64,000 nt of DNA from Aeromonas rivipollensis (GCF_037811135.1 NZ_CP149130.1:1732501-1796500), one strand, 5' to 3'. Positions 1 through 7,721 are shown, counted from the stretch's first letter. Notes: generated by a model from the sequence alone, not told the origin. Made by a program: numbers and translations.

Positions 1-291
1 TGAGCCCTCTTCTAGATTGAAAAACATAAACTCTTGTCTATATCCCTCGCTTCTAAGATATAAGTGAACGAAGAATTCGGCTACTGAACCGTGCTTGGTT
101 GTAGTGTTTTTTGTCGATAGGAAGTTTAGATATTGATGCTTTATATCATCAACCTCAGAGTCTGTGGCTCCTTCACAAATGCTTACGATATTCTCATCTA
201 TGTACTTTTTGAGGGGGGAAGTTATTTCAGTTATTGTTATTACACTTATTTTTTTGTCTTTAGATAATTGCTGAATTTGAATGTCAAACAT
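1..291 (-). CDS. Partial hypothetical protein (runs off left edge)
   Basis: An open frame of 97 codons starts at an ATG (complement of 289-291) behind a GGTG ribosome-binding sequence and continues past the window edge without a stop. The visible protein begins MFDIQIQQLSKDKK and contains GSVAEFFVHLYLRSEGY followed by FMFFNLEEGS. I do not recognise the family with confidence; the Glu-containing helix followed by a strand is vaguely nuclease-like, which is only a guess. Base composition is clearly AT-rich compared with every other gene in the window, with many AAA, ATA and TTA codons, so it may belong to a horizontally acquired segment extending to the left. Confidence 0.6.
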   Translation of the reverse strand, partial: MFDIQIQQLSKDKKISVITITEITSPLKKYIDENIVSICEGATDSEVDDIKHQYLNFLSTKNTTTKHGSVAEFFVHLYLRSEGYRQEFMFFNLEEGS

Positions 292-815
292 ATTTTCACC
301 AACAGATATTTGAATCTTTTATTGCACAAGCCAATGACGGGCATAGTGCTGCAGGTTCGATCAGCGAAGCGTAATCGGACGTTAGAGTAATAAGATGGTT
401 ATCACTACGAAACACTCATTATCGGGCCTTCAATATAAAGCCGTTTTCCGATAGGGATATGTACTGCTTGTTGCTGTGCTCATATTAATTTTTGCCATGT
501 CGATTGTGCTTGTTGCATAGGTGCGACAATTTGGTTTTGCCATACGGTAGGCGAGGGGCCGGATCAGAGATAACAACCCTCCCGATCTTTGTCCCGAATA
601 CATTGGGTTCGGTTAACTGGCCTCGGTGCTGCGGATTGGGTTGTTGCCCCCTGTTGTTCGCCGAGGTGAGCCTGTTTGTCCAGGCCGCGAGGCAGGACGC
701 CGAGCGAGCGGCGCTGGGCCAGGGATGGCCCATCGGCGCATGCCGTGGGACAAACGGGGGAACCGAGGGCACCCGACGGCAGGAGGGCGAACAAGTGGGG
801 GTGGCCTTTCTTTTG

Positions 816-849
816 GTGACTTTTCTTTGGCCACGCAAAGAAAAGTCAC
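816..849. repeat. Perfect 14-bp inverted repeat
   Basis: GTGACTTTTCTTTG (816-829) pairs exactly with CAAAGAAAAGTCAC (836-849) across a 6-nt loop. It lies inside a sequence whose translations resemble the spurious short proteins often annotated from a widespread proteobacterial intergenic repeat. It is not followed by a T-tract in either direction, so it looks like a repeat-element hairpin and not a terminator. Confidence 0.7.
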
Positions 850-909
850 TCGCCCAAGCCCGAAGGGCGGGCGAAACCCCGTCGAGGGCAGCGCCCTCGT
901 GTCCTGCAT

Positions 910-1285
910 GGCGAAGCCATGCCAATCAGGCTAGTGACCCCTCACCCTAACCCTCTCCCGCAAGGGGAGAGGGAATTGTTACCGTGGTGCAATGCGCTCC
1001 GCTTATTGCACCCTACGCCTCTCCCGCAAGGGGGGAGGGGATCGTTGCCGCGGACGATTACGCTTCGCTAATCGACCCTACTGGCGAAGCCATGCCAAAG
1101 AGGTTGGCGACCCCTCACCCTGACCCTCTCCCGCAAGGGGAGAGGGGAACTGTTACCGCGGACGATTACGCTGTGCCAATCGACCCTACGTGCATATTGC
1201 GCCCAACGCCTCTCTCGCAAGAGGGAAGGGGGACTGTTACCGCGGCCGATTACGCTTCGCTAATCGACCCTACTCGACCCGACTC
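910..1285. repeat. Composite palindromic repeat array, four imperfect copies
   Basis: Two palindromic modules alternate. One is CTCTCCCGCAAGGGGAGAG and variants, near 953, 1020, 1125 and 1210. The other is a GATTACGCTTCGCTAATC-type palindrome followed by GACCCTAC, near 990, 1052, 1165 and 1247; the first of these is the variant flanked by GGTGCAA and TTGCACC. A leading segment GGCGAAGCCATGCCAA followed by CCCCTCACCCT precedes copies one and three. This is a REP-like mosaic. A related CTCTCCC/GGGAGAG element occurs again at 19655-19737. Confidence 0.7.
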
Positions 1286-1712
1286 GACCCTACTTGTCAC
1301 GGGGCCGTCGGAAACCCCGTCGAGGGTGGAACCCTCGCACCTTGCCGAGGCGCGGGATGCCGGGCTGGCATCCGCCAACGACGCTACCGCCCCTGGCTCT
1401 CGCTACCACAATGCGCCGCTGACCCTGGCTTAGGAAAAGGGGCCAACGGGCACCCACTCCCATCCTACGGAGCCGACGGGGCCCGATCCACGGATATTGT
1501 TGACTCAAGTGTCAGAATCGACAGGTTTTTTGCGCTGGTTCAAAGTTACGGCCGCACGCCAGGGGTGGTGCGGGGCGTCAGGCCTTGGCGGGGGGCGCGC
1601 CAAAGTGTGAACGGGGTGGTATTTCCCCGGCCTACCCCTTTCTCGCACTTGTCTGGCGTGCCCCGAGTTGGCTAAGGTGGTCGCCCATCACATGCAGGTA
1701 GTGGAGAGCGGC

Positions 1713-2735
1713 ATGGACAAGATATTGCAGACCCTGTCGGAGCGGGTCACCCAGGCGCGGGATCTGGAGAGCCTGACCCGGCCCCTGCTGGAAATGCTGG
1801 AGGCGGTGACCGGGCTGGAGTCGACCTATCTCACCCAGATTGATGTCGAGCAGGGCACCCAGAGCATCCGTTATGCCAAGAATGCCAACGGCTTGGCCGG
1901 GCTGCAGATCCCGGAGGGGATGACGGTGGACTGGAGCGATACCCTGTGTCGGCGCGCCATCGACGAGGGGCGCCTCTTTACCGACAACGTGGCCGAGTGC
2001 TGGGGCGATTCGGATGCGGCCAGGATCATGGGCATTCGCACCTATCTGAGCAGCCCGGTGCGCACCCCCTCGGGATCACTCTATGGCACCCTGTGTGGCG
2101 CCAGTGCCGAGCGAAAACCCCTGGTGGAGGGGGCTGAGCAGCTGATCGGCTTCTTCGCGCGGCTCATCGCCGAGCATGTGGAGCGGGAACAGTTGCTGCT
2201 GCAGTTGCAGCGGGCCAATGACGAGCTGTCGCGTCAGGCCCTCTGCGACCCCCTGACCGGGTTGCCGAACCGCCGGGCCCTGATGCAGGAGCTGACCCGG
2301 TTGTTCTCCCTGTCGGATCGGGTCGGGCACCCTGTGCTCATCGCCTTTATCGATCTCGATGGCTTCAAGCAGATCAACGATACCCACGGTCACGAGGCGG
2401 GGGATAGGCTGCTCACCACCATGGCGCGTCAACTGGGGTCGGCCCTGCGCAGTGGCGACATGCTGGCGCGGATGGGGGGCGATGAGTTCGTCGCCGTGGG
2501 CATGGGCCCGATCCCGGAGGAGGAGACGGTCGAGGCGGCGGTGCGGCGCTTGGGGCGTCGGCTGTTCGAGCACAGCGTGCTGCAGTTGCCGCTGCCATCC
2601 CGGGTGCTGCACTACCCCGGGGCCAGCGTGGGAGTGGTGGCGGTCGATCCGGCGCACACCAGCGTTGACGAGGCCCTGCGTCAGGCCGATGCGCGCATGT
2701 ATGAAGTCAAGCGTCAGCGCCGCGCGCTGGGGTGA
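1713..2735 (+). CDS. GAF-GGDEF diguanylate cyclase
   Basis: Predicted cytoplasmic sensor enzyme that makes cyclic di-GMP from two GTP. An N-terminal GAF-like domain spans about residues 10-150 (EAVTGLESTYLTQID through SLYGTLCGAS). A coiled linker follows, then a GGDEF domain with DPLTGLPNRRAL, DLDGFKQINDTHGHEAGD and an intact MGGDEF active-site loop, so it should be catalytic. No membrane segment is seen. I chose the ATG at 1713 because GGAGAG lies 4 nt upstream; in-frame alternatives at 1668 and 1692 would add up to 15 residues. A GC hairpin lies just downstream (2760-2781). It is one of two GGDEF cyclases in the window that could supply the LapD receptor encoded at the right end. Confidence 0.88.
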   Translation: MDKILQTLSERVTQARDLESLTRPLLEMLEAVTGLESTYLTQIDVEQGTQSIRYAKNANGLAGLQIPEGMTVDWSDTLCRRAIDEGRLFTDNVAECWGDSDAARIMGIRTYLSSPVRTPSGSLYGTLCGASAERKPLVEGAEQLIGFFARLIAEHVEREQLLLQLQRANDELSRQALCDPLTGLPNRRALMQELTRLFSLSDRVGHPVLIAFIDLDGFKQINDTHGHEAGDRLLTTMARQLGSALRSGDMLARMGGDEFVAVGMGPIPEEETVEAAVRRLGRRLFEHSVLQLPLPSRVLHYPGASVGVVAVDPAHTSVDEALRQADARMYEVKRQRRALG

Positions 2736-2759
2736 CGGGGGGCGTCCGAGGTGCCCCTG

Positions 2760-2781
2760 CCCCTGGCAAGGGGGCCAGGGG
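2760..2781. terminator. GC-rich hairpin after the GAF-GGDEF gene
   Basis: CCCCTGGC (2760-2767) pairs with GCCAGGGG (2774-2781). There is no T-tract, so terminator function is uncertain. Confidence 0.35.
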
Positions 2782-2862
2782 CCGCGGCTTTGATGTTGCG
2801 CATTGTTGCCCCCGCGCCCGGGATGCTAGGATGCGTCTCCCTCAACACAGGCACTCTCTACC

Positions 2863-3150
2863 ATGGCAAACCGCGTTATCGGCCAGCTCCGCGCCCTGGC
2901 GGCGAAAGTGACCCGCCTCTTTGCGGAGCTCTGTGAGTTTCAGCAGCGCATCTGGGTGGTCAGCATCATCAAGGATGCCTACACAGACACCTTCATCGTC
3001 AACGAAGGCAGCTTCGAGGAGCCCATGCAGTGGATGCACCGCAAGGGCTACAGCGCCGAGATGCTGGCCCGGGTCGATGCCATGGCCCGCTCCCAGGTTG
3101 TCCAGCTGGAGCTCGGTGGGCAGCGCCACCGCCTGATGCGGGTAAAATAA
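2863..3150 (+). CDS. Small conserved hypothetical protein
   Basis: A 95-residue soluble protein, beginning MANRVIGQLRALAAKV and ending GQRHRLMRVK. It has an amphipathic N-terminal helix, then a mixed region rich in aromatic and charged residues (RIWVVSIIKDAYTDTF). The composition looks like a real folded protein, not a frame shadow. I do not recognise a family. The Shine-Dalgarno sequence is weak (AGGCA further upstream). A 9-bp GC hairpin follows 19 nt after the stop. It appears to be transcribed alone. Confidence 0.6.
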   Translation: MANRVIGQLRALAAKVTRLFAELCEFQQRIWVVSIIKDAYTDTFIVNEGSFEEPMQWMHRKGYSAEMLARVDAMARSQVVQLELGGQRHRLMRVK

Positions 3151-3169
3151 AGACCCTTTTGGCCCGAAG

Positions 3170-3193
3170 GGCCCGAACCACAAGGTTCGGGCC
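3170..3193 (+). terminator. Hairpin downstream of the 95-aa gene
   Basis: GGCCCGAAC (3170-3178) and GTTCGGGCC (3185-3193) form a perfect 9-bp stem with a CACAAG loop. There is no clear U-tract, so it is a probable weak terminator. Confidence 0.45.
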
Positions 3194-3238
3194 ACTCACC
3201 CTGCCGCCTGATGGCAACCCCTGGCAGGGTTGCCCGGG

Positions 3239-3517
3239 TCATGACTTCTCGGTGGTGCGCTCCGGTTTCAATGCCCCCGAGTAGACGCAGATGGCGGAGT
3301 TGTAACTGTTGTAGGCGACGGCGTAATTGAAGTCGCAGAAATAGGCCGGGTGCTTGGTGGCCACAGTGTCACCCGCCTTGCATTTGTCCTGCATCCCCTC
3401 CACCAGAGAGTCATTGTTGGCGCCAAGACAGGCCTTGCCCGTGGTCTTGTCGCCGCCGCACGCCATCAACAGGGCGCAAACCGAGATACTCATCAACCAC
3501 TTCACTGTGCCGTGCAT
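3239..3517 (-). CDS. Small putative lipoprotein
   Basis: A 92-residue protein with an N-terminal signal sequence MHGTVKWLMSISVCALLMAC and a lipobox (LMAC, lipidation at Cys20), followed by GGDKTTG. The mature part is about 70 residues with several Cys (CLGANND, DKCKAGD, YFCDFN, AICVY), which suggests disulfide bonds in the periplasm. The start is the ATG at 3517 with AGGA upstream; a longer in-frame extension to 3691 is Pro/Ala-rich and unlikely to be translated. No family is recognised. The Cys pattern and lipobox make it a likely envelope protein of unknown role. Confidence 0.7.
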   Translation of the reverse strand: MHGTVKWLMSISVCALLMACGGDKTTGKACLGANNDSLVEGMQDKCKAGDTVATKHPAYFCDFNYAVAYNSYNSAICVYSGALKPERTTEKS

Positions 3518-3890
3518 GTTCAATCCTGATCTGTTCAAACGAGATGCCGGTGCCATGGGCTCCGGGGTGTAGGGAGATGGCGCCTGGGGGACGGGTGCCC
3601 GGCGGTTTGCCGTCGTGTGCGCCACCAGGGGCGTTGCCGCAACGGCTTGACCGCCATTGTGCGCCATCCCCTTGCCCGAAGAGAGGGCCAACAGACTCCC
3701 GGCGCCATTTTACGGACCCAGAGCGCCCCCTGTCACCCCTTGGGGTGGCCGGCGTCAGACATTCAATGGTGTTCTTGATGGGGGTCAAGGGATGTGCGGG
3801 GCTGAGTGAAGAGAGCGGTGCCCAGCAAGGAGAGCGGTGCCCGGAAAGCGAGAGGCCCATGGCGGGCCTCTCTGCCGGCATCGAAGGGCA
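3518..3890. other. Intergenic region between two minus-strand genes
   Basis: No supported gene. It holds the upstream region of the small lipoprotein and the hairpin at 3850-3872. There is also a short direct repeat GAGAGCGGTGCCC (3811-3823 and 3830-3842). Confidence 0.5.
3850..3872 (-). terminator. Hairpin downstream of the solute-binding protein gene
   Basis: GAGAGGCCC (3850-3858) and GGGCCTCTC (3864-3872) pair perfectly. The hairpin sits about 20 nt past the stop of the minus-strand gene ending at 3891. The downstream minus-strand tract is only mildly T-rich. Confidence 0.45.
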
Positions 3891-4685
3891 CTAGGGCGCC
3901 GGGAAGTACTTGTGCTGGATCCGCTGGAACTCGCTGCTGGCCAGCACCTGGGTCAGGCCGTGCTGGAACTCCTTGACCAGGGCATCGTCGACCGGATGGC
4001 TGAAGGCGAAGCAGAACTGCTCCGAACTCAGCACCCAGCGCACCTCGAACTGGGCGGGATCCAGCTGCTGGGCCTTGATGAGATCCATCAGGGTGGCCTT
4101 GTTGCTGGAGATGAGGTCGACCCGGCCCGAGGTGAGCATCCGCAGGGCCTGGGGGAGGCGGTTGGCTGTCATTATCTTCTGCTCGTCGAAGCCGCTGTTG
4201 AGCAGCAGCTGCTCCCCCACGTCGGCGCGCACGGCGCCTATGGTGTGCTGCTGGGCATCCTCCAGCCGGGCGATCCTGAGGGGATGGCTGGCCAGCCCCA
4301 TCAGCACTATTTCGGCATAACCGATGGGGCAGGCCCACTTGAACAGGGGATCCCGCGCCTCGGTGCGGGCGGTGGCGAAGAGCACCACGTTGGGCTTCTG
4401 GGTCAGCAGGTAGTAGCCCCTGGCCCAGGGGAGAATGCTGATCTCCTGGGGCGGAGTGCCCGTCTTCTGCCACACCTGGTGCAGCAGCTCGATGGCAAAG
4501 CCGCTGGGGCTGCCATCTTCCCCGGTGAAGTTATAGGGTTTGTACTCTTCGGTGAGGTAGTGAAGCTTGCCAAGGGCCGGGCTGGCGCTGGCCTGCCCCA
4601 TCTCCCCCGGCCCGCCCCAGAGTGTGGCTAAGAGTGTGGCCAAGAGGGCGGTTCTGTTCCTGATCCTTCCTATCCCTGCGCTCAT
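3891..4685 (-). CDS. Periplasmic solute-binding protein, family 3
   Basis: A 264-residue secreted protein with a signal sequence (about residues 1-33, ending ASAS). The fold is the type II periplasmic binding domain of the SBP_bac_3 family: LHYLTEEYKPYNF at the start of lobe 1, a hinge around TIGAVRADVGEQLL, and a C-terminal helix EFQRIQHKYFPAP. Such proteins normally bind polar amino acids, but no permease or ATPase gene lies beside it, so it may be an orphan sensor-type or scavenging protein. It is transcribed alone on the minus strand. Confidence 0.8.
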   Translation of the reverse strand: MSAGIGRIRNRTALLATLLATLWGGPGEMGQASASPALGKLHYLTEEYKPYNFTGEDGSPSGFAIELLHQVWQKTGTPPQEISILPWARGYYLLTQKPNVVLFATARTEARDPLFKWACPIGYAEIVLMGLASHPLRIARLEDAQQHTIGAVRADVGEQLLLNSGFDEQKIMTANRLPQALRMLTSGRVDLISSNKATLMDLIKAQQLDPAQFEVRWVLSSEQFCFAFSHPVDDALVKEFQHGLTQVLASSEFQRIQHKYFPAP

Positions 4686-4826
4686 CCTGACCGTCCTGCT
4701 GCCGAGTGCCCAGCTTCAAGTGTTACCAAGCCACGGGGTTTCGCCACCCGAAGGGGCGATCCATCGCCGTTGTCGTGCCAAGGTGCGGCGCAACAGGGGG
4801 GCGCAGCGCGCTCCCGGGACGGCCAA

Positions 4827-5324
4827 TCACCAGGCCGGGCGGCTATGGCCTATGGGCTTGAGGGCCTGATCGCGCAGGCCGACCAGCAGGGTTGCGCCGT
4901 CCACCTGCAGCCGGAATTCGCCGTAGCGCGCCTGCTCGTACTGGGCGGCCGTCCCCTCTTCGAAGAAGAAGGCATCCGGCCCTATCCACCACTGGCCCTG
5001 CTGCCAGCGGGCCTGCAGCAGGCGCTGATCCGGGGCCAGGGCGTCGGGGGTTCCCCCCTCCACCCGCTGCGCCACCTGCTGCTCATCGAGGCGGATGACC
5101 AGGGTCTGGGTGGCTGCACCCTCCTGGTGCGGGCTCCCCAGCTGGCGGGCGAGGGCGTAGCTCAGGCGCATGTAATCCCCCTGCATCAGGGAACGAGGGT
5201 CGACCGGGGCCAGCTCAAGCAGCACTGTCTCACCGCTGCTCATGGCATGCTCGAAGCGCCAGACGGTGACATTGATGCCCACCAGGATGGCGAGGCCGGT
5301 CAGCAAGAAACCAAGGCGTCTCAT
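4827..5324 (-). CDS. GDYXXLXY domain membrane-anchored protein
   Basis: A 165-residue protein with one N-terminal membrane segment (MRRLGFLLTGLAILVGINV) and an extracytoplasmic domain holding the family signature QGDYMRLSYALA (GDYxxLxY). It is the last gene of a minus-strand operon with DUF2157 and DUF4401 membrane proteins, a recurrent trio in proteobacteria of unknown function. The start at 5324 has GGGAGG upstream and overlaps the stop of an upstream mini-ORF as ATGA, which suggests translational coupling. The start region (start codon plus about 10 codons) is repeated two more times upstream as part of a 110-bp tandem repeat. Confidence 0.85.
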   Translation of the reverse strand: MRRLGFLLTGLAILVGINVTVWRFEHAMSSGETVLLELAPVDPRSLMQGDYMRLSYALARQLGSPHQEGAATQTLVIRLDEQQVAQRVEGGTPDALAPDQRLLQARWQQGQWWIGPDAFFFEEGTAAQYEQARYGEFRLQVDGATLLVGLRDQALKPIGHSRPAW

Positions 5325-5546
5325 GAGGGGAGCCTCCCATGCTGGTGTTTGAACTTCTGGTTGTCGCCGAATAACAGGGGACCGGAGCACGGCAATGTGG
5401 CGAGGCCGGTCAGCAAGAGGCCAGGATGTCTCATGAGGAGAGCCTCCCATGCTGGTGTTTGAACTTCTGGTTGTCGCCGAATAACAGGGGACCGGAGCCC
5501 GGCGGTGTGGCGAGGCGGGTCAAAGAGGCCAGGACGTCTCATGAGG
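5291..5546. repeat. 110-bp tandem repeat at the DUF4401/GDYXXLXY gene junction
   Basis: Copies begin at 5291, 5401 and 5511 (CGAGGCCGGTCAGCAAGA and variants), the third partial. Each holds, on the minus strand, the start of the GDYXXLXY gene (MRRxGLLLTGLA-like). In the two full units this is joined to a sequence whose translation, SGPLLFGDNQ, resembles the DUF4401 C-terminus SGALLLGARQ. The unit is therefore a duplicated stop/start junction of two neighbouring genes. Copies one and two are nearly identical; the third has a small deletion. Confidence 0.85.
5321..5542 (-). pseudogene. Chimeric mini-ORF created by junction duplication
   Basis: A 73-codon frame starts at 5542, overlapping the DUF4401 stop as ATGA, and ends at 5321, overlapping the true GDYXXLXY start as ATGA. 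An internal start at 5434 gives a 37-residue peptide: the GDYXXLXY N-terminus (MRHPGLLLTGLA) fused to a DUF4401-like tail (PLLFGDNQ...RLPS). It probably has no function of its own, but it keeps ribosomes moving from one cistron to the next. Confidence 0.55.
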
Positions 5547-6546
5547 CGATCTCCTTGCCGAGGATGTTCAACAACTGGCGGGCTCCGAGCAGCAGGGCCC
5601 CCGAGCCCAGCAGCAGCCAGGATTTGGTCATCAGGGTCAGCCCGAGATCGTAGTAGTAGAGGGAGCCAAAGCCGAGCAGCAACAGGCCGGCCAGGGTCAT
5701 GAGCCCCAGGCTCCCGGCATAAAAGCCGAGCACCAGCACCAGGGCGCCGGCCCCCATGCCGGGGATGATGGCGCTGATCACCACCAGGGGCAGGCCGTAG
5801 AGCAACGGCAGTTTCAGTTTCACCATGACCCCGAGCAGCAGGGCGGCGCAGAGCAGGGGATTGAGCCAGAGCGGCAGGCGGGAGAGCCCGAGTTCATCGA
5901 GTGCGCTGGTGCCGCCGTCCCAGAGTGGGTGGTGCAACCGGCCCAGCACCAGCAGGGAGAGCGCCAGCCCCAGGGTGAGGGACTCATAGAGCGAATGGCG
6001 TTCTGGGTCGCGCTCGGCCTGCAGCCAGCAGAAGGTGAGGGCGGCCATCACCAGCGGCAGGGCCAGCAGTTGCAGGCCGAGGCAGGCGAGCCCCATGGTC
6101 AGCAAAATGGCGGCGGCGAAGCTGTGGAAGAGGCGAACCAGCCAGTGCTCGAACAGGGCGGCGATGGCCAGCGACAGCAGGGCCAGTCCCAGCCAGAGCG
6201 GGGCCGAGTGGGGATCAATCTGGTCGATGAGGCCATAGAGCAGCCAGGCATCGGCCGCGAGCGCCAGTGCCAGCACGAACTGATCCCAGAGATCGCTGCG
6301 CCGGGCCAGGCGGTTGAGGCCGAGGGCGGCGGCCATCAGCAGGGAGCCCATGAGGAGGGCGTGGTTTGCCTCGCGGATCAGGCTCTCGAAGGCCATGAAC
6401 AGGAAGAACAGCAGGAAGAGGGCGGCCAGCCAGCCCACCATGCCGAGCAGGAAGCGGCTCGACCAGTGAGGCTGCTCGTCTTGAGGGGCGTCGCCCTCCA
6501 CCAGATGGGCGGCCCGCAGCCTCTCCCAAGGACTCAGATCAGACAT
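5539..6546 (-). CDS. DUF4401 integral membrane protein
   Basis: A 335-residue, very hydrophobic protein with about ten predicted membrane segments after a short cytoplasmic N-terminus (MSDLSPWERLRAAHLVEG). The tandem aliphatic helices and its place between a DUF2157 gene and a GDYXXLXY gene fit the DUF4401 family. Function is unknown; conserved co-occurrence suggests the three form a membrane complex. The start at 6546 lies in an ATGTCTGA overlap with the preceding mini-ORF stop, so it is likely coupled. The stop overlaps the next start as ATGA. Confidence 0.85.
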   Translation of the reverse strand: MSDLSPWERLRAAHLVEGDAPQDEQPHWSSRFLLGMVGWLAALFLLFFLFMAFESLIREANHALLMGSLLMAAALGLNRLARRSDLWDQFVLALALAADAWLLYGLIDQIDPHSAPLWLGLALLSLAIAALFEHWLVRLFHSFAAAILLTMGLACLGLQLLALPLVMAALTFCWLQAERDPERHSLYESLTLGLALSLLVLGRLHHPLWDGGTSALDELGLSRLPLWLNPLLCAALLLGVMVKLKLPLLYGLPLVVISAIIPGMGAGALVLVLGFYAGSLGLMTLAGLLLLGFGSLYYYDLGLTLMTKSWLLLGSGALLLGARQLLNILGKEIAS

Positions 6547-6720
6547 GCTGCCTCCGTTGTTGTTGCAGCCAGCCGTTGGTGAGGACCGAAAGACCGATGG
6601 CGACAGGGGCCTCGGCCAGCAGGGATTGCCAGGGGATCAGATCAGACATGCTGCCTCCGTTGCTGTTGCAGCCAGCGACTGGCCATCACAGAGAGGCCGA
6701 TGGCAATCAGGCTCAGCAGC
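6535..6720. repeat. 103-bp junction duplication between DUF2157 and DUF4401
   Basis: The segment GATCAGACATGCTGCCTCCG, continuing through a CAGCCAG and GCCGATGGC-type stretch, occurs from about 6537 and again from about 6640. Spacing from start codon to start codon is 103 bp. The copies are diverged in the middle, so the duplication is not recent. Confidence 0.8.
6539..6649 (-). pseudogene. Chimeric 36-aa mini-ORF between DUF2157 and DUF4401 genes
   Basis: It begins MSDLIPWQSLLAE, matching the DUF4401 N-terminus (MSDLSPWERLRAA), and ends AIGLSVLTNGWLQQQRRQHV, matching the DUF2157 C-terminus (AIGLSVMASRWLQQQRRQHV). Both ends sit in the same ATGTCTGA overlap that links the parent genes, so the stop/start junction has been duplicated with a 103-bp offset. 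It could be translated by coupling, but a function is doubtful. Confidence 0.65.
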
Positions 6721-7580
6721 AGGAAGCCGTTTATGTCGGGCTCCATCCACTTGCCCAGCGCCGCGAGAATGACGGCGATAAGGCTCAGGCACCCCATGGC
6801 GAGCCCGGCGATGAACCTGTGGTGCCAGCGCAGGTAGGCGGCCCCAAGCCATGCGAGCCAGGCGGGCCAGACCCAGGGGGAGGCGGCATCGAACAGCGCC
6901 AGCAGGGCCAGCAGGGTGACCCCGAGCCCGGCGGCCAGCCCCGGGAGCCAGGAGGGCATGAGCCCGAGGCGCGCGGGGGTCAGGATGAGCGCCCCCCAGA
7001 GGGCGGCGTTGAGCAGGGTCAGGCACCAGCCGAGGGCTTCCTCATTGAAGGAGAAGAAGAGATCGATGAGGCCGAGCCGCCAGTAGAGCACCAGCGCCAG
7101 CTGGCCGAGCAGCCAGCAGAGCGTCCACAGCAGGGGACTCCTGCCGAGCGCCGCCAGGGGCAACAGCAGCAGGGCCCAGGTGGCGAAGAGCTGCCAGGGA
7201 TCGGCACCAGTCTGATAGGTCTGACCCACCAGGGCCAGCAGGGCGCCTATGTTGAGAGCCACCGCCAGCAGCAGGGCCTGGCGCGGGGTGTCGGCCAGGG
7301 GCTTGCGCCAGAGCACCAGCAGCATGGCGAGCAGGGGCAGCTCCAGCAGGGCGAGGCGGGAGAGACGGCCCAGCGCCTGCCAGTTGAAGGCGACGAAGAA
7401 CACCAGGCCCGCTCCCAGGCAGAGGCAGCCGAGCCAGAGCAGCAGGCGATCGAACAGCCACTGCCAGCGCACGGGGGTCGGGGGCAGATCGCAGAGGGCG
7501 AGGGCGGCGGGCAATGACTCCCGGGGGAGACGACCGCGTCTGACCCAGTCGAGCAGGGTCTGTCTTGAGGTGACGAGCAT
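6642..7580 (-). CDS. DUF2157 integral membrane protein
   Basis: First gene of the three-gene membrane operon, 312 residues. The N-terminal 35 residues are soluble (MLVTSRQTLLDWVRRGRLP), as is typical of DUF2157 proteins. They are followed by about ten membrane helices; GLVFFVAFNWQALGR is the characteristic first-helix region of the family. AGGAG lies 9 nt before the ATG at 7580. The downstream junction (ATGTCTGA) is duplicated. Biochemical function is unknown. Confidence 0.85.
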   Translation of the reverse strand: MLVTSRQTLLDWVRRGRLPRESLPAALALCDLPPTPVRWQWLFDRLLLWLGCLCLGAGLVFFVAFNWQALGRLSRLALLELPLLAMLLVLWRKPLADTPRQALLLAVALNIGALLALVGQTYQTGADPWQLFATWALLLLPLAALGRSPLLWTLCWLLGQLALVLYWRLGLIDLFFSFNEEALGWCLTLLNAALWGALILTPARLGLMPSWLPGLAAGLGVTLLALLALFDAASPWVWPAWLAWLGAAYLRWHHRFIAGLAMGCLSLIAVILAALGKWMEPDINGFLLLSLIAIGLSVMASRWLQQQRRQHV

Positions 7581-7693
7581 GGCGAGGCTCCTGGTGCCGT
7601 CGTGCCTGAATGGTAAGGCATTATGGCACGGCGCCGCGTCCCGGGGCAGACCCCGCTGGCGCTGATGCTACAAGGAGGCAGGATGCGGACGAC

Positions 7694-7721
7694 AAAAAAG
7701 CCCCGACCGGGAGGAGGGGGC
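7694..7721 (-). terminator. Intrinsic terminator of the manganese exporter gene
   Basis: On the minus strand AGCCCCC (7721-7715) pairs with GGGGCT (7705-7700) and is followed by TTTTTT (7699-7694). It sits about 70 nt past the stop of the gene ending at 7790. Confidence 0.75.

Larger units (their letters stand above)
292..1667. other. Long non-coding region with palindromic repeats
   Basis: About 1.4 kb without a convincing gene. Open frames exist on both strands between 485 and 1675, but their products are low-complexity, Arg/Pro/Ser-rich translations of repeats. The region holds a perfect 14-bp hairpin (816-849), a composite palindrome array (about 910-1285) and two copies of GAAACCCCGTCGAGGG (873-888 and 1311-1326). 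An inverted copy of the GATTACGCTTCGCT-type motif lies near 359-382. It resembles intergenic repeat clutter at the edge of an accessory segment. Confidence 0.6.

Noticed and set aside
485..950. Overlapping open frames on both strands in the left intergenic region
   Set aside because: Translations are Arg/Pro/Ser-rich and derive from a widespread intergenic repeat containing the 816-849 hairpin; no ribosome-binding site or coding signature.
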